Source: Rhodococcus opacus (GTDB lineage Bacteria; Actinomycetota; Actinomycetes; Mycobacteriales; Mycobacteriaceae). From it: a stretch of DNA of 64,000 bases. The notes beneath the pieces were generated by a model. The model did not search any database, had not been told where the DNA came from, and saw nothing but the letters and a program-made list of their open reading frames with translations. Within the stretch, counting starts at the first letter, position 1, and every line of letters begins with the position of its first letter. Shown here in pieces: positions 30,498-39,040 of the stretch. The position numbers and the translations under genes were made by a program. The DNA is taken from NCBI RefSeq assembly GCF_012396235.1, contig NZ_JAAXPA010000003.1, forward strand, positions 124,001 to 188,000. The letters are read 5' to 3'.

Positions 30498-31462
30498 TGA
30501 CGTCCACGCGACCGCGGATCGCGCTCATCGGATCCGGCAGGATGGGTTCGCTGCACGCCCGCGTTCTCGCGCAGTCCTCGCTGTGTGACCTCGCCCTGCT
30601 CGTGGAACCGCGGGAGGAACACGGGCGGGAGGTCGCCGCACGGTTCGACACCGAATGGGCTGCGGATTTCGACGAACTGGACGGCATCGACGCCGCCGTC
30701 GTCGCGGCGGCGACACCCGCCCACTACGAGTTGGCGGGCCGCGTCCTCGACCTCGGCAAGCCGGTGCTCGTCGAAAAGCCGCTCGCCGCAACGTACGAGG
30801 AGAGCACGGATCTGGTGAAACGTGCCGCCGCGACGGGTGTCCCGCTGATGTGCGGCCTGCTCGAGCGATTCAATCCGGCGGTCCGGACGGCCCGCGAATT
30901 CGCCGGTGACGTTTGGCAGGTCAACGGAATCCGGCACTCGCCGTTCGTCTCCCGCATCCCCACCGGCGTCGCGACCGACCTGCTGATCCACGACGTCGAC
31001 CTCGCGATCGGTTTCGTCGGATCACCACCCGTCGGCGTGAAGGCCGAATTCGGGTACTTCCACGACAGTTCGCGGCGCAACGAGGCCGAGGACTGCGCGG
31101 AGGCAGTGCTGCGTTTCGAATCCGGTGCGGTGGCCACCATCTCGGCCAGCCGGGTGAGTCAGCGGAAGGTCCGGCAGCTGTCGCTGCTGGAGCCGGACCG
31201 CCTGATCGAGATCGACCTCCTGCGCCGCGACATCACCATCTACCGGCACATCGACGACGACCTGCCCGCCGACCGCGACGGCTACAAGCAGCAGACGGTG
31301 ATCGAGATCCCCACCCTCCGCTACAGCGACGAACCCCTCGCCGCCCAGCTCGCGCATTACGTCGGACTGATCGGCGGCGAGGGGGAGGCCGATGCGGAGC
31401 GCGACTCGATACTGCCCGCGCATCGCGTGGTCCACGAGGCGACGGTGTCGGCTACCGGCTGA
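30494..31462 (+). CDS. Gfo/Idh/MocA-family nucleotide-sugar dehydrogenase (GnnA-like)
   Basis: A 322-residue NAD(P)-dependent oxidoreductase: Rossmann GSGRMGSLHARVLAQS, the EKP motif VLVEKPLAATYEES, and the His of LLIHDVDLAIGF. It would oxidise a sugar C3 hydroxyl to the keto form used by the aminotransferase just upstream, with which it overlaps by four bases (ATGA). Two ATG codons are adjacent (30494, 30497). The substrate is inferred to be UDP-GlcNAc or a related sugar from context. It converges with an oxidoreductase gene, overlapping 11 bases. Confidence 0.85.
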   Translation: MMTSTRPRIALIGSGRMGSLHARVLAQSSLCDLALLVEPREEHGREVAARFDTEWAADFDELDGIDAAVVAAATPAHYELAGRVLDLGKPVLVEKPLAATYEESTDLVKRAAATGVPLMCGLLERFNPAVRTAREFAGDVWQVNGIRHSPFVSRIPTGVATDLLIHDVDLAIGFVGSPPVGVKAEFGYFHDSSRRNEAEDCAEAVLRFESGAVATISASRVSQRKVRQLSLLEPDRLIEIDLLRRDITIYRHIDDDLPADRDGYKQQTVIEIPTLRYSDEPLAAQLAHYVGLIGGEGEADAERDSILPAHRVVHEATVSATG

Positions 31463-32408
31463 GCGCTCCGGCGACCGCCAGGCGGGTGTCGTCCATGACG
31501 AGATCGGCGTTGATAGCTGCCGCGGCGCTCAGGCCGGCTCCGGCGGCGACGATCACCTGCGCCTTCGGGTCTGCGACGTTGCCCGCCACCCACACCCCCG
31601 GAACCGCGGTGGCGCCGGTCGCGTCGGAGGCGACGGCGGTGCCGATCACGTGTCCGGCCATCTCCATCTCGGTGGTGTCCAGGCCGAGGCTCGTAAGGAA
31701 GTCGGCGCGGGCCCTGAACACGGGCGGGACCACCACGGCGGTGAGGGAGAAGACCTGACCCGTGCGCAGCCGGACACCGGTCAGCCGGTCGTCCTGCACC
31801 TCGAGCCCGGCCACACCGCCGTCGATCACGGCGATACCGCGTGCGGCGAGCTGCTCGTACTCCTCGCCGGTGGGTTCGTCCGCGTCGTTCAGGAACAGCG
31901 TCACGTTCTCGGTCCACTGCCGCCACATCAGCGCCTGGTGCACCGCCAGCGGACTGCCGGCGAGGACGCCGACCGGCTGGTCTCGGACCTCCCAGCCGTG
32001 GCAGTACGGGCAGTGCAGGACGTCGCGTCCCCATCGCTCGGCCACCCCGAGGGTGTCGGGGAGCACGTCGACGAGGCCGGTGGTCACGAGCAGTCTCCGC
32101 GCCCGCACGGTCGCGCCGTCGGCGAGTGTCACCCGGAACTGGCCGTCCCCGATCTTGTCTGCGGACGTGACGGTGCCGGTCACGATCTCGCCGCCGTACC
32201 CGGCGACCTCCTCGCGTCCGATGGCCAGTAGTTCGCCGGGAGGGGTGCCCTCTCGGCCGAGATAGTTGTGAATGTGCCCGGCCGGTGCGTTGCGCGGGGC
32301 GCCCGCGTCGATCACGAGCACCGAGCGGCGTGCCCGCGACAGGGCCAGTGCCCCGCCGAGTCCGGCCGCGCCGCCACCGACGACCACTACGTCGTAACTG
32401 TCTTCCAT
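31452..32408 (-). CDS. Thioredoxin-reductase-like FAD/NAD(P) oxidoreductase
   Basis: A 318-residue two-dinucleotide-binding-domain flavoprotein. The FAD motif is VVVGGGAAGLGGALALS; LHCPYCHGWEVRD holds a CxxC pair in the place of the thioredoxin reductase redox centre; and VPGVWVAGNVADPKAQV is the C-terminal FAD site. The second NAD motif reads VLAGSPLAVHQ and lacks the usual GxGxxG, so NADPH binding may be altered. ATG at 32408. It is divergent from an XRE-cupin regulator, its likely controller. Confidence 0.85.
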   Translation of the reverse strand: MEDSYDVVVVGGGAAGLGGALALSRARRSVLVIDAGAPRNAPAGHIHNYLGREGTPPGELLAIGREEVAGYGGEIVTGTVTSADKIGDGQFRVTLADGATVRARRLLVTTGLVDVLPDTLGVAERWGRDVLHCPYCHGWEVRDQPVGVLAGSPLAVHQALMWRQWTENVTLFLNDADEPTGEEYEQLAARGIAVIDGGVAGLEVQDDRLTGVRLRTGQVFSLTAVVVPPVFRARADFLTSLGLDTTEMEMAGHVIGTAVASDATGATAVPGVWVAGNVADPKAQVIVAAGAGLSAAAAINADLVMDDTRLAVAGALSR

Positions 32409-32467
32409 CGCGTTCTCCTTCGTTCGTCGACCTCGTGACGTCCACTGTCCGGTGAGGCCGCGAAGCT

Positions 32468-32483
32468 GGCAAGCAAGTTTGCC
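32468..32483. promoter_or_regulatory. Candidate operator between the flavoprotein and XRE-cupin genes
   Basis: GGCAA (32468) and TTGCC (32479) are inverted around 6 bases, inside TGGCAAGCAAGTTTGCC; a further TGGCAA follows at 32488. It sits 12 bases before the regulator ATG, in the 86-base divergent gap, so autoregulation is plausible. Confidence 0.45.
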
Positions 32484-32494
32484 GCTGTGGCAAC

Positions 32495-33115
32495 ATGGTG
32501 GGTGTGAACGACGTACCCGATCTGGACGGCGTCCTCGACGCCGTGGGACCGCGGCTGAAAGCACTCCGGCAGCAGCGCGGTGCCACCCTCGCCCAGCTTT
32601 CCGAGTCCACCGGGATCTCGGTGAGCACCCTGTCGCGGCTCGAGTCCGGCCAGCGGAAACCCACCCTCGAGCTGATGCTCCTGCTGGCCCGCGCCCACCA
32701 GCTGCCCCTGGACGAACTCGTCGACGCACCCGCCACCGGCGACCCCCGCGTCCATCTGCGACCCCTCGAGCGCAACGGCTCGACGATCATCCCGCTGACG
32801 CGCAGGCCCGGCGGGATCCAGGCGTTCAAGCACGTGATCCCACCGGGTGACCCGAACGGCGTCCCGAACCTGCAGGTCCACGAGGGCTACGAATGGCTGT
32901 ACGTCCTGTCCGGCCGGCTGCGACTGCTGCTCGGCGAACACGACGTGATCCTGACGCCGGGGGAGGTCGCGGAGTTCGACACCCACGTCCCGCACTGGTT
33001 CGGCAACCCCGGACCGCAACCGGCGGAGATCCTCAGCCTGTTCGGTCCCCAGGGCGAGCGGGCGCACGTCCGCACGGTCCCGCGGGGAACGGCAGTCGAG
33101 CGCGACCGTCGGTAG
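32495..33115 (+). CDS. XRE-family regulator with C-terminal cupin domain
   Basis: 206 residues. The N-terminal HTH (LRQQRGATLAQLSESTGISV then STLSRLESGQRKPTLELML) is followed by a cupin with YEWLYVLSGRLRLLLGEHDV and EFDTHVPHWFGNPG. Members of this class sense small molecules, for example in amino-acid, polyamine or redox-related operons. The start could be the ATG at 32495 or a GTG at 32504; no RBS is visible, consistent with a leaderless or short-leader message. It is divergent from the flavoprotein gene. Confidence 0.85.
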   Translation: MVGVNDVPDLDGVLDAVGPRLKALRQQRGATLAQLSESTGISVSTLSRLESGQRKPTLELMLLLARAHQLPLDELVDAPATGDPRVHLRPLERNGSTIIPLTRRPGGIQAFKHVIPPGDPNGVPNLQVHEGYEWLYVLSGRLRLLLGEHDVILTPGEVAEFDTHVPHWFGNPGPQPAEILSLFGPQGERAHVRTVPRGTAVERDRR

Positions 33116-33176
33116 AATTCGCCCGGACCGGTGACGAGCGCTCCCTCCGAGGCGCAGGACGTGATGGGGAGGCCCC

Positions 33177-34028
33177 GTGCGACGCTGGATTCTCGGTGTT
33201 CCCGTGGCGGTCCTGATTCCGCTCCTCGCCGGCTGTTCCACGACTGTGGCACCGCCCGTCGCGCAACCGCAGCCGCAATCGCCGCCCGCAGGTGCGACTC
33301 TCGTGGGCCTGGGGGATTCGATCCCGGCCGGTGACGGATGCCCCGGCTGCACGCCGTTCGTGGAACTGTTCGGCGATCAGCTATCCGGTGACGACGCGCT
33401 GCCCGTCCAGGTGGCCAACCTGGGTGTCGGAGGCTGGACCAGCACCGACCTGCTCGACTCCCTCGAACCCGGCGAATACGACGCCGACGCCGTCCGCGAC
33501 GCCGACCTCGTCACCGTCACGATCGGCGCCAACGACTTCTACGCCGAACTCGACGACTACCTGGACGGCGACTGCGGTGGCGACGACGGCCTCGGCTGCT
33601 TCGAACCCGTCCTCCCGCAGCTACAGACCACGCTGACGTCCGTGCTCGACCGCATCGCCGAACTGCGGGCCGGTCAGCCGACCGCGGTGCTGGTCACCGG
33701 GTACTGGGACGTCTTCCCCGACGGCGACGTGGCCCGCGAGTTGTACGGCCCGCAGTTCCTCCGGGACAGCGCCGTACTGACGTTGCGCGCCAACGACGTC
33801 ATCTCGGAGGTCGCGGGTGCCGAGGGCGCCACCTACGTCGACCTGTTCAGCACGTTCAAGGGGACGTGGGGCGACGGCGACCCCACGGGACTGCTGGCCG
33901 ACGACGGCGACCACCCGAACCAGATCGGCCACCAGCTGATCGCCGACGCGTTGTCGTCCGCGTCGGTCGCGGGATCCGGCTCCACCGAGGCGTCGGCGTT
34001 CACGTCGTCCGAGTGGTCGCCGCGCTGA
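33177..34028 (+). CDS. SGNH/GDSL-type lipase, putative lipoprotein
   Basis: A 283-residue secreted hydrolase. The signal ends in a lipobox (IPLLAGC), followed by a Pro/Gln-rich linker. SGNH blocks: GLGDSIPAGDG (block I Ser), Gly in NLGVGGW (block II), TIGANDFYAE (block III Asn) and GDHPNQIGHQLIA (block V Asp-His). The GTG at 33177 is preceded by GGGGAGG. It probably hydrolyses an ester on cell-envelope or external substrates. The last 29 bases overlap the convergent membrane-protein gene. Confidence 0.87.
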   Translation: MRRWILGVPVAVLIPLLAGCSTTVAPPVAQPQPQSPPAGATLVGLGDSIPAGDGCPGCTPFVELFGDQLSGDDALPVQVANLGVGGWTSTDLLDSLEPGEYDADAVRDADLVTVTIGANDFYAELDDYLDGDCGGDDGLGCFEPVLPQLQTTLTSVLDRIAELRAGQPTAVLVTGYWDVFPDGDVARELYGPQFLRDSAVLTLRANDVISEVAGAEGATYVDLFSTFKGTWGDGDPTGLLADDGDHPNQIGHQLIADALSSASVAGSGSTEASAFTSSEWSPR

Positions 34029-36234
34029 GCCTGCGCCGGCGCACCACCGCATCGACGACGGACAAGATCAGCACCACGACCGTCGCTGCGCCGAATGCCG
34101 CTACGGACAGGTTCTGCCGCGGCGGCCGGAACGACACGACCAGATCGTGGTCACCCGGCGGCACCGACACCTCGAGCAGACCGTGCCACCCGGCGGTCGC
34201 GTCCACCGGCTCGCCGTCGACGGTGGCCGAGTAGCCGGGCCACGCGAGGCGCGCGAACCAGACGGTGCCGCCGCTGCCCGCCACCCGCACGGTCTCCGTC
34301 GCCGCGCTCGTGTCGGACGAGAGCACCCGGACGCCGTCGGACGCGAACGCCACGCGTCCGGGCAGGGGCAGCGGCCGGTCCCGCTTGAACACCGTCCGGG
34401 AGTCGCCGCGTTCGGTGACGTGCCAGCCGGGTGGGGGCGGTGCCGTCGCGACCTCGGGCACGAGCCCGTGCTCCACGACGAGCGTCGACACCCGGAGGTA
34501 GTCGATCAGCGGGATCGGGATGTCCGCGTTCACCGGCTGCCAGAGCGCCCCGTACACCCCGGGGCAGACGGCGCCGCGGTAGTCCATGCACAGGGCTTCC
34601 TGGAACTCGGTGAACCCGATACCGGTGTAGGCGTTGATGCTGCCCTCGACGGACGACGCCATGATCTCGTTGCCGAACAGGATCCGGCCGGCGGTGACGT
34701 CCTCGTGGGACGTGTCGCCCAGGTCGGCGAGTTGCAGCACGGTGCCCTGGTAGCGGTCGGTCTGCTCGGACAGCACCGATGTACTCGCCGGGTCGACGCG
34801 GCTGCCGCGCTCGACGTCGCGGGTCAGGGACCAGACCTGCGCGGCGGCCACCACCACGGTGCCCAGGACGAGGGCGGCGACGAGAGCATTCGGCCCCCGC
34901 GTGCGCCAGCCGGTGTACGCGAGCACGCACAGCGCCGCGACGAGCAGCGCGAACAGCGTGTGCCGCAGCGTCAGGGCGGGCGAGGACGAGAACGCCAGGT
35001 AGTAACCCAGCGCGATCAGCACCGCCGACGCCGTCGCCCGGTGACGCACCCGGTCGCGCGCGATCCCCAGCGACAGCGCGAGCGCCAGGCCGATCACCAC
35101 GCACAGGTACAGGTATTCGACGAGCCGGATCGGCCACCGGAACATCCCGACGTTCGACGGTCCGAACGTGAAGAGGAAGTAGACGACCGCGATCACGGCC
35201 AGGCTGATCAGTGGTCGCCCGTGCGCGCGACGGAACTCCGCGGACGCGAACAGTGCGCGGATCCGTCCCCACGGAAGCCATGGCAGCACCGGCAGCACGA
35301 ACCACGCGAGGTACAGCGACGGGATCACCTCGACGGGGCCCCCGAACGTCATGATCACGGGGAGATACGACGGGCTGCTCATTCCCGCGAGGCCGCCGAT
35401 CTGCGGTTGCAGGAACGTGTCGTTGAAGATGCCGGTGCTGCCGGCGCGGGTGGTGACGTCGACACTGAGGAACAGCGGCAGGTACGTCACCAGCGCGGCG
35501 GTGCCCGCGCACGCGCCGGTGACGACGAGCACGAGCAACCGGAAGAACTGCCGCTCGACCAGCAGGCCGATCCCGATGCCGAGGAGTACGACGACGGCGC
35601 CGAGCGCGGCGTACGGGTTGCCCATGCTCACTGTCAGCGCACCGATCACGAAGGTGACCAGCGGGTTCGTGCGACCGCGGGAGAGGCGGAGCGCCGACCA
35701 CCAGAACAGCGTCACCCACGCGACGGCCATCATCCCGGACGGCCAGCCCGCCGCCTCGTAGAACAGGGTGAAACCGCTGAACGGAATGGTCAGTCCGGCG
35801 AGGATCGCGGGACCGCGGCGGGCGCCGTATTCGCGGCACAGCAGATACGTCGCGAGGGCGAACAGCGCAAGGAACTCGGCCATGATCACGAACGCCGCGA
35901 CGGACAGGTTCTCGAACTTCGCGGCCAGGACGTAGTTGGCCAGGTTGACCGGGTTGTACAGACCGTACGCGGCCTCGCCCGCGTAGTTTCCGCCGATCCA
36001 GGCGTCGGGATTGACGGTGAGCCACCGCCCGGCCAGGAGTTCCGTGCCGATCCGGTGCCAGGACGGGACGAACGATTCCAGCATGTCGCCGCCGTAGTAG
36101 AAGCGGTCGTACACGATCCGCGGAATCGTCGCGACGGCCACGGCAGCCACCGCGACCGCCAGTGCCACCATCCACTCGGGCATGCGGTGTATCGATCGGG
36201 TGAACGTCGAAGACACGGACGCGGAGGGTGCCAC
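34000..36234 (-). CDS. Large GT-C/YfhO-like membrane protein
   Basis: 744 residues, ~12 TM segments, then a C-terminal exposed domain. The first loop has RFYYGGDMLESFVPSWHRIG and the next segment GNYAGEAAYGLYNPVN, typical of YfhO-type glycosyltransferases. The C-terminus shows the YfhO pattern of a Trp-rich beta unit (RLAWPGYSATVDGEPVDA, VPPGDHDLVVSFRP) before the last TM. It may add sugars to a wall polymer using a polyprenyl-phosphate donor. GTG at 36234, with an ATG 17 codons downstream as alternative. It is divergent from the GT2 gene. Confidence 0.75.
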   Translation of the reverse strand: MAPSASVSSTFTRSIHRMPEWMVALAVAVAAVAVATIPRIVYDRFYYGGDMLESFVPSWHRIGTELLAGRWLTVNPDAWIGGNYAGEAAYGLYNPVNLANYVLAAKFENLSVAAFVIMAEFLALFALATYLLCREYGARRGPAILAGLTIPFSGFTLFYEAAGWPSGMMAVAWVTLFWWSALRLSRGRTNPLVTFVIGALTVSMGNPYAALGAVVVLLGIGIGLLVERQFFRLLVLVVTGACAGTAALVTYLPLFLSVDVTTRAGSTGIFNDTFLQPQIGGLAGMSSPSYLPVIMTFGGPVEVIPSLYLAWFVLPVLPWLPWGRIRALFASAEFRRAHGRPLISLAVIAVVYFLFTFGPSNVGMFRWPIRLVEYLYLCVVIGLALALSLGIARDRVRHRATASAVLIALGYYLAFSSSPALTLRHTLFALLVAALCVLAYTGWRTRGPNALVAALVLGTVVVAAAQVWSLTRDVERGSRVDPASTSVLSEQTDRYQGTVLQLADLGDTSHEDVTAGRILFGNEIMASSVEGSINAYTGIGFTEFQEALCMDYRGAVCPGVYGALWQPVNADIPIPLIDYLRVSTLVVEHGLVPEVATAPPPPGWHVTERGDSRTVFKRDRPLPLPGRVAFASDGVRVLSSDTSAATETVRVAGSGGTVWFARLAWPGYSATVDGEPVDATAGWHGLLEVSVPPGDHDLVVSFRPPRQNLSVAAFGAATVVVLILSVVDAVVRRRRLSAATTRTT

Positions 36235-36265
36235 GGACTCCGAGCCTACGAGTTAGGCTGCGCCC

Positions 36266-37069
36266 GTGCGCCTTTTCGGTTGTTCCCACGACCAGAAAGG
36301 CGCACGTGCGCCGAAGGCGCTGTCGGTCGTCGTCCCGGCCTACAATTCCGCCGCCGTCATCGAGCAGACCGTCCACCGGGTCGCCGAACGACTGGCCGGC
36401 CGCGACGTCGAGATCATCGTTGTGGAGAACGGATCCACCGACGACACCGTGGACATCTGCACCCGCCTCGCCGCGGACTGGACGCCCGGACGTGTGTCGC
36501 TCACCGTCCTGCGGAGTGAGAAGGGCATGGGCAACGCGTTGCGGACCGGAGCGGAGGCGAGTCGCGGCGCGCACGTGCTGCTGACGGCGGACGACCTGCC
36601 GTTCGGGTTCGACGACCTCGACGGCGCCGAGAAACTCGCCGCCGGCCACGACGGCCGGCTGCCCGAAGTCGTGATCGGTTCCAAGGCCCACCCCGACTCG
36701 CAGGTGCGGCGCGGCGCCCTCCGGGGCACCCTGACGTGGGGTTTCGCGGCGCTGCGTCGGGTGGTCCTCGGGATGCGCACCGGCGACCCCCAGGGCACCG
36801 TCCTGATGGACGGCGACCTGATGCGGGGACTGGTTCCCGACCTCGTCGAACCCGGATTCCTGTTCACCACCGAACTCGTCTACCTCGCGGAGCGGGCGGG
36901 CATCGTGCCGGTCGAGGTCCCGGTGCGTCTGAGCGACGACCACGACAGCCACGAAACCCGCATATCCAGGGCAGATGTGCTCGCGATGGGGGTGGGGCTG
37001 TTCCGGCTGCGGGCCCGTCACCGGGACGGAGGTCGCCTTGCATGGTCGGGGAGCGGGTCGCGAGGTTGA
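36266..37069 (+). CDS. Family 2 glycosyltransferase (dolichyl-phosphate-mannose-synthase-like)
   Basis: A 267-residue soluble GT2. It has SVVVPAYNSAAVIEQTV, VENGSTDDTVD, the DxD-like TADDLPFGFDDL, and GTVLMDGDLMRGL. This pattern is close to polyprenyl-phosphate sugar synthases, so it could make the donor for the YfhO-like or other GT-C proteins around it; that link is inference. The GTG at 36266 follows TAGGCT by 6 bases, so the transcript is probably leaderless. glfT2 follows after 81 bases. Confidence 0.82.
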   Translation: MRLFGCSHDQKGARAPKALSVVVPAYNSAAVIEQTVHRVAERLAGRDVEIIVVENGSTDDTVDICTRLAADWTPGRVSLTVLRSEKGMGNALRTGAEASRGAHVLLTADDLPFGFDDLDGAEKLAAGHDGRLPEVVIGSKAHPDSQVRRGALRGTLTWGFAALRRVVLGMRTGDPQGTVLMDGDLMRGLVPDLVEPGFLFTTELVYLAERAGIVPVEVPVRLSDDHDSHETRISRADVLAMGVGLFRLRARHRDGGRLAWSGSGSRG

Positions 37070-37150
37070 TACCCTGCGAACCGAGAAGAGGATCGTGCTG
37101 TCGCCGTGGCGCGGTCCAGCCCACCTCTCGCGGGGAACAGTAGGAGCACT

Positions 37151-39040
37151 ATGAACGAGTCTGCGTCGGTAGCACCTGTGGACGGGAGCACGGCCGCGGT
37201 ACGGAGTGCTCTCACCGAGCATCGCGCACCCGACCGCCTCGTGGTGGCGCGAGGTCTCTTCACGGGACCGACCACCCGGGTCAAGGACGACCTGTACGCC
37301 AGGATCGTCAAGGGCCGTGCCCACCGCGAGCGCCACGTCGTGCACCTCGAGAAGGGTGCGACGGTCGACACCGACACCTACTTCGGCCGGTTCGCGGCCA
37401 GCTACTACCAGCGCTGGACCACGGTCACCGACGTGACCGTCGGGTTCCACCACGAGGCCGGCGGACGCGCCGTGGTGGCGCTGCGCGGCTCCGATTCGGG
37501 CGGAAACTCGCGCATCCTCGCGACGACGGAGATCGACGGCTCGGGCACGGCGACGCTGTCGGCGAAGCTGGACGCCTACCTCGACGGCGGCTCCCTGTGG
37601 GTGGAGTTCACCGCCGTCGACGGCCCCCTCGCGGTGAGCGAACTGGAGTGGACCGTCGCCGCGCCGTCGGTGATCCGGCCCGCCGCGATCGCGATCTGCA
37701 CGTTCAACCGCGCCGACGACTGCGCCGAGACCGTCGCCGCCATCGCGAACGACTCGACGATGGCGTCCGGCATCGACGCCGTGTACGTGGTCGACCAGGG
37801 CAGCGACCACGTGTCGGACCGGGAGAAGTTCACCGAGGTCGCCGAGATCCTGGGCGACAAGCTCGTCTACCTGCGGCAGCCGAACCTCGGCGGGGCCGGC
37901 GGATTCACCCGCGGCATGTACGAGGTCTCGGGCATCAACGAGCACGCCAACCTGATCCTGATGGACGACGACATCCTGTGCGAGCCGGAGTCGATCCTGC
38001 GGATGAACGCATTCGCCAACGTCACCACCGAGCTGACGCTCGTCGGCGCGCAGATGCTGTACCTGATGAACCCGGAACACCTGCACGTCAGCGCAGAGGA
38101 AGCGGACCTGTCGAAGCTGAAGGCGGGCCGCTGGGCGGCCGGGTCGCGGCACGACATCAACCTGATCAAGAAGAAGCAGCACAAGCGCGTCGACGCCGGC
38201 TACAACGCGTGGTGGTCGTGTCTGATCCCCGCCGAGGTGGTCGCGCAGATCGGGCTCCCGCTGCCGATGTTCTTCCAGTGGGACGACATCGAGTACGGCA
38301 TCCGCGCCCGCGCCGCCGGATTCGTCACGGTCACCCTGCCCAACGCCGGTGTGTGGCACGCGGACTTCCACTGGAAGGACCGCGACGACTGGGCCAAGTA
38401 CTTCAGCATCCGCAACTCGCTGATCGCCGCCGCGCTGCACAGTGACTTCGACGCCAAGTCGCTGAGCAAGATGATGACGCGGGAGGTCACCCAGTACCTC
38501 GTGTCGATGCAGTACGGGTTGGCGTACACCATGATTCGCGGGATCGAGGACTTCCTCGAGGGCCCGAAGGTGCTCGAGGACGGCGGTCAGGCCGTGCTGG
38601 CGTCGATCCGCGAGGAGCGCAAGCGGTTCCCCGAAACCGTCAAGCATCCCGCGTCGAACATTCCCGGGATCCGCAACTCCGATCTCGTCACCCGGTACGC
38701 CGGTTTCGAGCCCGACAAGAGCAAGCTCGACCTCGTCCTCGCCAAGCGGGCCGCGTACCAGTGGCTCGGCCGCACCCAGCACGGTGTCGCGAGTATCCCT
38801 GTGGCGGAGGCGCACTGGTGGCACGTGTCGCTGTTCGACACCGCCGTCATCACCGACGCCTCCCAGTCCGGGGTGCGGGTGCGCCGCCGCGACAAGGAGA
38901 CGGCCCGGGAGCTCACGGCCCGGACCGTGAAGCTGATGAAACGGTTCCGCGAGGATGCGGCGTCCACGCAACGCCGGTACCGGGACGCGTTGCCGCAGCT
39001 CACCAGCCGGGAGAACTGGGCTCGCCTCTACGATCAGTGA
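37151..39040 (+). CDS. glfT2: Galactofuranosyltransferase GlfT2
   Basis: A 629-residue GT2 enzyme (mycobacterial form 637) that polymerises galactan with alternating beta-1,5 and beta-1,6 links. The N-terminal beta-rich domain is followed by the catalytic domain: AICTFNRADD, LGGAGGFTRGMYE, the metal site LILMDDDILCEPES, the catalytic acids in FFQWDDIEYGIRA, and the His of VWHADFHW. GGAG precedes the ATG at 37151. Its stop overlaps the next GTG by four bases. UDP-galactopyranose mutase (glf), often adjacent in mycobacteria, is not here. Confidence 0.95.
   Translation: MNESASVAPVDGSTAAVRSALTEHRAPDRLVVARGLFTGPTTRVKDDLYARIVKGRAHRERHVVHLEKGATVDTDTYFGRFAASYYQRWTTVTDVTVGFHHEAGGRAVVALRGSDSGGNSRILATTEIDGSGTATLSAKLDAYLDGGSLWVEFTAVDGPLAVSELEWTVAAPSVIRPAAIAICTFNRADDCAETVAAIANDSTMASGIDAVYVVDQGSDHVSDREKFTEVAEILGDKLVYLRQPNLGGAGGFTRGMYEVSGINEHANLILMDDDILCEPESILRMNAFANVTTELTLVGAQMLYLMNPEHLHVSAEEADLSKLKAGRWAAGSRHDINLIKKKQHKRVDAGYNAWWSCLIPAEVVAQIGLPLPMFFQWDDIEYGIRARAAGFVTVTLPNAGVWHADFHWKDRDDWAKYFSIRNSLIAAALHSDFDAKSLSKMMTREVTQYLVSMQYGLAYTMIRGIEDFLEGPKVLEDGGQAVLASIREERKRFPETVKHPASNIPGIRNSDLVTRYAGFEPDKSKLDLVLAKRAAYQWLGRTQHGVASIPVAEAHWWHVSLFDTAVITDASQSGVRVRRRDKETARELTARTVKLMKRFREDAASTQRRYRDALPQLTSRENWARLYDQ

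Noticed and set aside
28573-31462. dTDP-3-amino-6-deoxyhexose (Fdt/Qdt) pathway using the neighbouring rml genes
   Set aside because: No 3,4-ketoisomerase (FdtA/QdtA) gene is present and the acyltransferase is LpxA-like, not of the short type; kept only as an alternative.
34151-38971. 1606-codon open frame on the minus strand
   Set aside because: It lies antisense or out of frame to glfT2, GT2 and the YfhO-like gene; the composition is Arg/Gly/Val-rich shadow coding typical of GC-rich DNA.
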